Source of the DNA: Lumbricus terrestris
Lineage: Eukaryota; Annelida; Clitellata; Crassiclitellata; Lumbricidae
Reading direction: 5' to 3'
Length of the DNA stretch: 64,000 nucleotides
Assembly (NCBI GenBank): GCA_949752735.1
Contig: OX457040.1
Location: 5,432,370 to 5,496,369 of the forward strand
Position numbers and translations under genes: made by a program. This document shows positions 56,400 to 64,000 of this stretch, in pieces. The notes under the pieces were generated by a model that ran no database searches, was not told where the DNA came from, and saw nothing but the letters and a program-made list of their open reading frames with translations. Numbering within the stretch: position 1 is the first letter of the stretch; each line of letters starts with the position of its first letter.

Positions 56400-56612
56400 T
56401 ATTATTATTATTATTCCAAAGTTTAACGTCATCGTATGACAACAAAGACCGTTGACGACAATACAATATAAGTGTACAGAGCAGTAAAAATAAACTTATA
56501 GAATCAAAACAACAGCAAAGAGGTGTCTAAACGGAATTTGTACAATTTCAATGACATTCAATTTTTTGACAACATAAAGTAGTTCATCTGACTATCGCTC
56601 AGTTTGACACAT
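56400..56612 (-). mobile_element. 213-bp inserted cassette: module 30 + R2 + (AAT)n tail
   Basis: The array unit reads TTTTTCGTCT then AAAAAGAGTG everywhere else; here 213 bp separate these halves. Minus-strand order: about 80 bp of unique DNA, box, TATA, about 35 bp, R2 (CGTCAACGGTCTTTGTTGTC, ATACGATGACGTTAAACTTT), then AATAATAATAATAATA. The tail marks it as SINE-like; a target duplication is not evident. Confidence 0.75.
56492..56532 (-). promoter_or_regulatory. PSE-like + TATA module 30
   Basis: Minus strand: TTTAGACACCTCTTTG, 15 nt, TATAAGTT; carried by the inserted cassette. Confidence 0.55.
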
Positions 56613-57514
56613 TAAAAAGAGTGTTGACTTTTTAGTCTTCCGTGCGAAATTTTCAAAAAAGGTGTTTAATTTCGCATCCCAAAAAACTGATGACTTTTTG
56701 TAGTCATCCGTGCGGAATCTTTAAAAAGGTGTCTAATTTTTCGTCTAAAAAGAGCGTTGACTTTTTATTCTTCCGTGCGAAATTTTCAAAAAAAGGTGTT
56801 CAATTTAGAATTTAAAAAAAACAGATGACTTTTTGTAGTCATCCGTGCGAAATCTTAAAAAAGGTGTTTAATTTTTCGTCTAAAAACAGTGTTGACTTTT
56901 TAAGACTAGAATGAATAAAATACTTCCCACTACTGAATGGAATATAGTAAGATATAAATAAAAACAAGGAGTAAACACGTGTTATCATTCACCGCATTTT
57001 CTTGCACATAATAGACTAAACTCAAAACTTAGCATGTTTCGCCCTGAAATTTTTTGGCATCTGCAAAAAATAAATTACATCCCAAACACTGTTGTTAGTG
57101 TTAACTTGATTTGTAATTAATAGTTAGTTGTACTTAGTTATAATTGTGTTTATTGGTGTTAATGTTTTTACAATTTACTACGAATATATAGGCCTACACG
57201 AAAAACATACATTGCATGCCATAAAAAATTAATCATAGCTGGATACTGTTGAAAGATTGTTTCATTTCGATGCTTTATATTAAGACAATGCAATTCCGTG
57301 AGAGACTTAGATTAGATTAGATTTTAATTACATTTATACATTATTTTTATTATAGATTTTAATTACATTTATACATTAATTCTCCTGTGCATGACTGACA
57401 CCCTGGAAATTTTTTTTGGGCCACCATGGATGGGGGCCACGTCCCATGGTGATTTGAAATGGGGGGGCCATGGCCGAATTGGCCCCCCCTGGATCCGCCC
57501 CTGCTACTCAATGA

Positions 57515-57590
57515 CTTGAGGTAGATTCGAACCTGCGACCCTTCTTTCACAAGACGACGATCTTCCGACTACACCACCGCGTCCCACATA
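57515..57590 (-). repeat. tRNA-like SINE head
   Basis: Minus strand: GTGGGACGCGGTGGTGTAGT, ...GGGTCGCAGGTTCGAATCTA: A and B boxes present, body missing. Confidence 0.7.
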
Positions 57591-58095
57591 ATTACATGTA
57601 GAGCCTATTATGATATATAATTATAACTAATTATATACAATTATAAATAGTTATTTATGTAGCCAGGCAAGCAACGACAACGATATGGGTTCCGGAGGTG
57701 AGTCGCCGACGATGGAGACCATGGAAAAACTGGATGGAGACTCAAAGAAGGATTTGCGTTGTCTGGAGATGACGTGCAACGACGTTGTTAAGATTTGTTA
57801 GTTGTTAGTTGTCCGATTACTATTATTTCAACGACGCTGTGTTATAAGCAGATATGATTATGCTGCTCTCTCATTAGTTAGAGTCACGCGACCGGTGTGG
57901 CATGAAATCTTGTCCGGCATGAAATTGTGTCCGACTCCGCCCACTTCCGTTGTCAAGACAATATTTCATACGGCATACGCATGAGATCTTGTCCGGCATG
58001 AAATCTTGTCCGGCATGAAATGGACACGACTCCGCCTACTTTCTTTGTCGAAACAGTATTTCCTACTATTATTATATAAATCATCCGCATAAAAG
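57591..58095. other. Intergenic DNA with a TGTCCGGCATGAAAT motif repeated
   Basis: ATCTTGTCCGGCATGAAAT occurs three times (57906, 57986, 58003 regions) with ACTCCGCCCACTTCCGTTGT/ACTCCGCCTACTTTCTTTGT; it recurs inverted at 58350. No gene recognised. Confidence 0.45.
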
Positions 58096-58099
58096 TATC

Positions 58100-58104
58100 T
58101 TACT

Positions 58105-58146
<42 letters not shown>

Positions 58147-58335
58147 CATACATACATACATACATACATACATACATACATACATACATACATACATACA
58201 TACATACATACATACATACATACATACATACATACATACATACATACATACATACATACATACATACATACATACATACATACATACATACATACATACA
58301 TACGTACATACATACATATATATATATACACACAT
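58100..58335 (+). repeat. (TA)n and (CATA)n array
   Basis: TA units 58110-58141, then CATA to about 58315, then TA. Confidence 0.97.
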
Positions 58336-58581
58336 ACATACAAATTGACAGAGTGTGCCGGACAAGAAGGCCTACAGCACAAATCGCAGAATTTGCGCGT
58401 CTTCCTAGCCATTGTGTTATTTATTTTTTAATACTTGAAATGTAAACAAAACAAAATATCTGACTTCTAAAAAGGTCAAACTAATATCAGAAGGTGTTCT
58501 AAAATAGAATAACATAACAAATTTTTGCAGTAATTAGCACCAAATACCAGAATTTGTTCATAATATCAACGTTATAATTTT

Positions 58582-58786
58582 GGGGTGCAATTGCACCCCG
58601 GATGAACCTGTCCTGGCAAAAATTGACGTCAACTCTTTTTTTATCGTTTCATGCATGACTATAGGAAGAAATGGTACACTTACAATGTCCTAGAAGATAA
58701 CTGCTTAAATTTTAATAATAACACGTGAGTAGCCATATAAACGGCCATGGGGTGCAATTGCACCCCAAGGACCCATTGAGGGTTAA
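58582..58786 (+). mobile_element. TTAA element right part, GGGGTGCAATTGCACCCC family
   Basis: Perfect 18-bp palindrome at 58582-58599 and 58749-58766; right terminus GGACCCATTGAGGG + TTAA (58783). The left TTAA end is not found and is probably lost. Confidence 0.7.
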
Positions 58787-59020
58787 ACTTCAATCTAAAA
58801 TGACGATAGAACCAAAGTGGATAAACCCATTGATAACAATTTATTATATTATAGGTTGAAGATCTTTCTTTGAGTCGCTTCTCGGTCGTTGCTTGCCACT
58901 TAATGGCGGTTGCAGCGTCACGTACGCTGACGACTGATATTCAGCTCCGTCTTCAAAAAAGCCTGTAAGGTTTTTGAATTGATAAAAGAACAAACGGATC
59001 AGCGATAAACAATATTATGA
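58787..59020 (+). repeat. Diverged duplicate segment, shared with 49521-49920
   Basis: Begins at the TTAA of the preceding element with TAAAATGACGAT, later GTAAGGTTTTTGAATTGATA, AAAGAACAAACGGATC. Confidence 0.75.
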
Positions 59021-59134
59021 TCGCTTCTGAATATCTCTGATGTGAGAAGCACTTTCCAAAATGTTATATTAGTTAATTAGAATAGATTGCAAGTGTCGCG
59101 ATTCTGCAAGCATCTAATCATCGGCAATTGATGG

Positions 59135-59175
59135 CATTATAATGCACCGGAAGAATCTTATTAAAGGTGTTTAAT
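59135..59175 (-). promoter_or_regulatory. PSE-like + TATA module 31
   Basis: Minus strand: TTAAACACCTTTAATAAG, 17 nt, TTATAATG. Confidence 0.55.
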
Positions 59176-59429
59176 TCGCCCTTTAAAATAATCCGCGAAA
59201 GATTTCTCTAAACAGCCTTTCGCGGCTAACAGAGACGATGACGTCGACATCACAGTGTAGTTGCAGTTTAACGACGACATTGTGTCAAAGCCATAAAAAA
59301 CTTCTCTACGCTCATGTCCTCCCTGAGTGTCCTCCCACTATTCTCTCTGCCTGTATTGCATGCTCAAGTCATGCCTGGACCGGCCTTGCATCTTGTGACT
59401 CGAGGGACAACTATGCATTTGCAGTGCTA

Positions 59430-59625
59430 CTCCAATATTACTATTCAGAGGTGCTCCGAACGACTGCGCGGACACTGAATTGCGGTTCCACGCTGAGGCG
59501 AGCATTCGCGTGAAAAGAAATTTATCAGGGTTCGTACGCGGTGGCTTGAGGAGAATTCCAACCAGCAACCTTCCGGCTTCAAGGCACCGAACATACCCCT
59601 ACACCACCGCGCCCCTTAACTATTG
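59430..59625 (-). repeat. tRNA-derived SINE, diverged
   Basis: CAGAGGTGCTCCGAACGACT, GCGGACACTG, ATTCCAACCAGCAACCTTCC, GGCTTCAAGGCACCGAACAT, CACCACCGCGCCCC: reverse complement of the 47333 family with an eroded B box. Confidence 0.75.
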
Positions 59626-60034
59626 CGCGTCTGCTGTACGCCTCCCGCTTGGTTGGGACTGCTGAACGCACGTGAGTTCGATTGCATTGAAGACTCATGG
59701 AACGCGTCAGACGTGCTGGATTATACTTTACTTTGATTCTCCGAGAGCGAACATTATGACTGAGGTCGTTGTCGATTCTACTCAATTCGAGTATGTAATA
59801 ATTGACAACGATCATGCTCTCCGTAAACTCTATAAGAACAACAAGAACTTCAATAATAAGAACTTCATAAAACGAATGCTGTGCAAAATCGATTACTTGG
59901 CCCGTTCGCTCATGCCATTGACATTGACATGTCTTATCTCTGTAATAACTGTCGAGTTATGACGACTTGTTATTTCTCAATCAAAGTAACGTAGTGCCTG
60001 CAAAATGGAATCAAAGTTGAACATTAAAAGTGCA

Positions 60035-60076
60035 TAATTTATAGCATAAAATTTGATCCACTTAGAGGTGTTTATT
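60035..60076 (-). promoter_or_regulatory. PSE-like + TATA module 32
   Basis: Minus strand: AATAAACACCTCTAAG, 17 nt, TATAAATTATG. Confidence 0.5.
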
Positions 60077-60147
60077 TTCACTTTGAATCCAACCTATTCT
60101 ATCAGTTTGTATTTTTAAAATTTATTTCTGGCTTTTGCTATAGCCCA

Positions 60148-60250
60148 GCGGTTCTCAACCTTTTTAGTGCGGCGACCCCTTGGTAACATTTCGATAGTTG
60201 TGACGACCCCCAGCAACAAAATTTAAATATTGAATCCCCTTCACTGCATT
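60148..60250 (+). mobile_element. hAT-like left end
   Basis: CAGCGGTTCTCAACCTTTTT, AGTGCGGCGACCCC matches the widespread animal hAT terminus CAGNGGTTCTCAACC. The right end and target duplication were not found. Confidence 0.6.
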
Positions 60251-60712
60251 TTTTACCATTGTTCATTGTTATGCATTATCACTTCAAAATTTGCTCTCCT
60301 AGGTAGAGCAAAAAAACTGCTATTGGCAACTGTATGAGGTTTCCTGACTCTTGCGATTCTGAGGGCTGGCCAACCTAGGCCCATTCATTAGTTTGAAGTC
60401 GAGTAGCGTTTACCTGAGACGGGGATTTGGGAAGCTGTTGAAGTTTCACAAGCGCAATAGACTTATGAAACTTCGACTTGTGCCTTCTTGGCGTCATCAG
60501 CTTTGTTCTTAAAACCACTGGCCATGCTTTCCTGCATAGTTATGTTGTGTAGGCCTATATTATCTGAATGGCACTTCAGTTTAATTGTTGGGTTTAATCG
60601 AGGCGACCTACAGAATGTCATTGCAAAAAAGTTGTAACTTCTCTATTCATGCTGTAACTAATTAGCTTAAACAAGACGCTACACTGAAAACTGGTTAATC
60701 GTATTTCTTTTC

Positions 60713-61972
60713 TTAACCCTCATGCGACCAACATATTTTGCACCTTAATATGACCAACTGGGGTCCCGTGGGACCCCAATAATTAATAACGCGTTCATTG
60801 CTTGATGCGTCCATATTGTTAGGGGTAACATATGTAACTTGCGTAAATAAGCAATGTCAGTAGTTTCTGTGAGTTAGTAATAATAATAACAACAATAATC
60901 AGGACAATTTATATAGCGCAGTAACACAGCCGTCCCTTACAAGGACGCCTTACAAAGCAGCTAGCATGCGGGATAAGCCATAGCGGAGAAGTACGACTAT
61001 GTTTTTGGCATGGATCTAAAAGGAGTATAGAACATTACTCCCCCCCCCCCAACCCATTACCCTGTCATTGCCCCCACCATTACCTCCGTAGGACATTATC
61101 CCCCTGCCATTACACCCCGTCTGTTAGCATGTAGTTCTAGTGCATGCAACTAGGTATGTACATAAATACATGCATACATACAAACGTACATACATGCACA
61201 GACACACACATACACACAAGTATGCATGCAGGTATGAATGTATGTATTTATAGATCCATGCAATACATACATACATACATACATACATACATACATACAT
61301 ACATACATACATACATACATACATACATACATACATACATACATACATGTACATACATACATACATACATACATACATACATACATACATACATACATAC
61401 ATACATACATACATACATACATACATACATACATACATACATACATACATACATACATACATACATACATACATACATACATACATACATACATACATAC
61501 ATACATACATACATACATACATACATACATACATACATACATACATACATACATACATACATACATTCATAAAGACACACATACACACATGGATGCATAC
61601 ATACATGCATACATACACACATAAGTACATACATACATACATACATGTACATACATACACACACATACATACATATATACATACATACACTAAATTCTAC
61701 TAGACCAATTTTCGCTGTCATAATATCTTTTCATGGAGTAGCGCTCGGTTCCATGTGAAAAATCATCATAAAGCGGTGGGACCCACGAGATATTTCATAT
61801 TTTTAAAATAACCGTAAAAGTTAAACCGGATTTAATTAGACGTAAACAGTTAGCGATGTCCACGTGACAAATTCATAAAAGGCCGTTAAAAAATTTTTGC
61901 TGGCAAAAAAGTTACACGAGTCGAAACGGTGCTGGGGTCCCCCGGGACCCCAGTTGGTCATTTGAGGGTTAA
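60713..61972. mobile_element. TTAA element with GGGGTCCC palindromes, copy 2
   Basis: TTAA at both ends; left CCCTCATGCGACCAACATAT, right GGGACCCCAGTTGGTCATTT, GAGGG. Reverse orientation of the element at 48324; the centre is CATA-expanded. Confidence 0.88.
61147..61690 (+). repeat. (CATA)n array, about 0.5 kb
   Basis: Inside TTAA copy 2; the corresponding place in copy 1 (49035-49100) has only a short TATG run. Confidence 0.97.
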
Positions 61973-61984
61973 CACTCATTTCAC

Positions 61985-62945
61985 ATTGCTGATTCGTCTT
62001 GGGAGGCTATCAGTTTCATAAATTTTGATGGTATTCTTCATGAATGCGCCGAGCAAATGAGGAACTTGGTGCAGGAATCCGGTGCTGGTCCATTATCGTA
62101 CGTTGTCAACGCCTCTGATCTGCAACCAGTATAACAGCAGAACAAAATTTTATAGTTCCAGGATGACACTTAGGCTACCTTATCAACCCCGGTTCGATGC
62201 GAACAGCTCAGATAACTGAGCTTGACGCAGTTGAGATCTGGGCTACCAGAAACAACTTAAAGCTTAATCCAACCAAGTCGCGTGAGATGATTTTCAACCG
62301 GCGTTCAACGAGGCATCCACTACCAGGCATCGAGAGGGTTAACTGCATGGTTGTTCTCGGTGTAACCATTATCAGCGACTTACGGACTTCGTCGCAGGTC
62401 AGTCGTGTCCTGAGTTCTTGCTCTTCCTCCTTCTACGCCTTGAGCGTCCTAGGAGCTCATGTATTCCCACCTACAGTAACTGCCCTACACAAAGTTGCCA
62501 GAGCTACAACATGGCGCCTCCTCTACGCTGCCCCTGCCTGGTGGGGCCTAACTACTGCTGACTACCGATCAAAACTAGAGAGTTTTCATCGTAAGATGCG
62601 ACGTTACGGTTTTCTGACACCTGATATTAAGAGCGTTGAAGCTCTTGTACATGACATTGAAAATTGACTACTTCATACAGTGATCCGATTCGACTCACAC
62701 GTCCTGAGTAGCATTATCCCACCGATAAAGTCCACAGGCCTTATAATCATCGTCCTCGTCCTCACAGTTTTGAACGACCTATTAAGGACGAAAGGAATTA
62801 CATTTCTCGAGTGCTTTACAGATACGCGACCATTGCCAATTTTTTTTACCTCCACCCATTTGATTGAATTACTAGGATTGTCTGTATAATTTCTTATTTG
62901 TAACTTGCTGCTGTACCAGCAAGAACTCAATAAAACGAATATTTC
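61985..62945 (+). pseudogene. LINE reverse transcriptase, C-terminal half with 3' UTR
   Basis: Blocks: GPLSYVVNASDLQPV (about 62085), then DDT of the catalytic YADD-type motif (62163) followed by a frame change, then EIWATRNNLKLNPTKSREMI, VLGVTIISDLRTSSQVSRVL, LYAAPAWWGLTTADYRSKLE, and after another frameshift YNHRPRPHSFERPIKDERNY, ISRVLYRYA and stop at 62850. The 3' UTR has AATAAA (62930). The catalytic Asp pair is present, but several frameshifts kill it. Confidence 0.88.
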
Positions 62946-62995
62946 ACCATGCTAAATTTTCGTAAACTAATGAATAATATTATCTTTCCTAAATT

Positions 62996-63036
62996 GAATA
63001 TATCAAGTGCTATGCCCTATTTTAAAGGTGTCCAAA
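62996..63036 (-). promoter_or_regulatory. PSE-like + TATA module 33
   Basis: Minus strand: TTTGGACACCTTTAAAATAG, about 17 nt, ATATATTC. Confidence 0.55.
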
Positions 63037-63525
63037 TGAAGGTTCTTAAGCAGAGACTCTCGATCGTCTATAATGCCTTAGACCAGTCCAAGTTATTTAT
63101 TACGGAACAACCTTTGAGGACCATTCTATTTACTAATGGTCCTGTGTAGGCCCAGGTATGATTTTTCCTGTACCGCGTTTTCGAATAGGGTCGACATACA
63201 AATATGCAATTACATTTTTGCTGCTGCAACACATAGTAACTGCGCTTTGTTTCCTATTTTGCTGCTAATGTATGTAAATATAATTCCTATTTTTAAAATT
63301 TTCTTTCGCCTACAGCTGGCTGGTCGCTGTTTCATTACGCTGTCAAAATAATGACGATTTCAAATCCCCTCCTCCTATCTATAGTATTGGGACTGGCATT
63401 ACGAAAGCACGCGCTGCGAACTGGACTTTGATTATTTTCGGTGTTCATCGAAATCTTTCGGTTGCAAGATTCGTCGGCAATTATGCCACCATTGTTAATC
63501 TTGAATACAATGTTAACCATTATAA

Positions 63526-63566
63526 TATTTATATATCTTTATATTACATTGTTTAAAGGTGCGAAC
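63526..63566 (-). promoter_or_regulatory. PSE-like + TATA module 34
   Basis: Minus strand: GTTCGCACCTTTAAAC, about 17-19 nt, ATATATAAATA. The left half of the box is diverged. Confidence 0.45.
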
Positions 63567-63734
63567 AGGGAGGTATTTCTAAACGGTTTTAATTGTGTTT
63601 TCATGCAATCTACGTCATTTTACTTCTAATAAGCTGTTGTCAACTCTGTTAATACGTACTTTACTTTATACTTACAATTGCCTTTCTTATCGTTCAAAAT
63701 CTTTGGGTTTTAAAACAACTAGGAAACATTATCC

Positions 63735-63920
63735 TAGCATAACATAACATAACATTTTATTCGGCAACCAATAATATTCGTAACATTTCGTAATTATAAC
63801 AGAGTAGCAAACATGTTGGCATGCCCAGGAGACCCAAAAGGGACCGAAGATCCCGCTAGCCAGGGCCACCTGAGAGCGTTGGAAGAAACAGATGAGAAAT
63901 ACGGCCGAATTTGAAATGAA
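63735..63920 (-). repeat. LINE/SINE 3' end with ATGTT tail
   Basis: Minus strand ends TTGCCGAATAAAATG, then TTATGTTATGTTATG: a polyadenylation-like AATAAA followed by a short repeat tail, typical of a retroelement terminus. The body is unassigned. Confidence 0.5.
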
Positions 63921-63962
63921 TAACACAAAAACTTAACTAGTATACATGCATATATATAATAT

Positions 63963-63999
<37 letters not shown>

Positions 64000-64000
64000 A

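Larger units (their letters stand above)
55740..56930. repeat. Tandem array in hAT, period about 135 bp
   Basis: Alternating half-units: CCGTGCGAAATCTTAAAAAA, GGTGTTTAATTTTTCGTC, AAAAGAGTGATGACTTTTTA and CGAAATTTTCAAAAAAGGTG, CAATTTCGCATCCCAAAAAA, CTGATGACTTTTTGTAGTCA. Confidence 0.92.
55347..57503. mobile_element. hAT-like element with internal tandem array
   Basis: Ends CAGTGGCGGATCCAGAAC and CCCTGGATCCGCCCCTG; exact 8-bp duplication CTACTCAA (55339-55346, 57504-57511). The left part is homologous to hAT copies 1 and 2 (GCGCCGAGAG, GGGGAGGGG, CAATGGTAGCATTTTAAG, TTTTCAGTGCTT). No transposase. A 213-bp cassette is inserted in its array at 56400-56612. Confidence 0.92.

Noticed and set aside
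55860..56880. Additional PSE-like boxes (AAACACCTTTTTTAAG) in the hAT array
   Set aside because: No TATA-like box at 15-18 nt; they are part of the tandem unit. Not counted as modules.
55740..56930. Regular repeats with spacer-like variation, CRISPR-like at first sight
   Set aside because: Units are directly adjacent with no unique spacers, inside a eukaryotic hAT element with its own target duplication.
58491..58506. AAGGTGTTCTAAAA as a further module
   Set aside because: No convincing TATA at the expected distance.
60148..60560. Complete hAT element
   Set aside because: Only the left terminus is identifiable; no inverted right end or 8-bp duplication was found.

Overview
The window looks like gene-poor DNA from an invertebrate animal genome. 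It carries tRNA-derived SINEs, LINE remnants (an I-type element with RNase H, L2/CR1-like and RTE-like pieces), hAT, Tc1/mariner and TTAA-flanked (piggyBac-like) DNA elements, and long microsatellites. I recognise no complete host protein gene, rRNA or functional tRNA. The species cannot be named from the sequence. Nearly every coding stretch that I can identify is transposon-derived and broken.

Layout. 1-2.9 kb: GC-richer DNA and a 258-codon coiled-coil ORF of possible LTR-retrotransposon origin. 2.9-5.0 kb: composite TTAA element. 5-8.8 kb: LINE 3' ends, SINEs and promoter-like modules. 8.8-10.4 kb: hAT copy 1. 10.9-13.3 kb: tandem repeat and LINE pieces. 13.7-19.9 kb: a duplicated segment whose two copies took different insertions (a 1.5-kb TIR element; a hAT nested in a hAT). 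20-24 kb: diverged repeat units and a CA array. 25.15-27.2 kb: 5'-truncated I-type LINE with a visible target duplication. 28.9-33.4 kb: LINEs and SINEs. 35-36.5 kb: tandem units, a small hAT and duplications. 37.4-40.6 kb: second composite TTAA element holding a fold-back Tc1 element and a 0.7-kb ATGT array. 43.6-45.2, 48.3-49.5, 58.6-58.8 and 60.7-62.0 kb: further TTAA elements. 55.3-57.5 kb: another hAT with internal tandem repeats.

The most interesting signal is not a named feature class. About 33 times, on both strands, a short box (consensus TTAGACACCTTTAAT) is followed after about 17 nt by a TATA-like box, while flanking sequence usually shares nothing. Box plus TATA at fixed spacing is the layout of snRNA-type (PSE + TATA) promoters, and CACCTTTA fits the vertebrate PSE core CACCNTNA. 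The modules recur about every 2 kb in strand-coherent runs, and several lie in diverged duplicate segments. One lies inside a 213-bp insertion in a hAT tandem array, so it has moved. One stands just upstream of a conserved hairpin repeat. A dense array of small independent transcription units in a transposon-rich, gene-poor region would resemble a small-RNA (for example piRNA) locus. That function is inference and needs RNA data.
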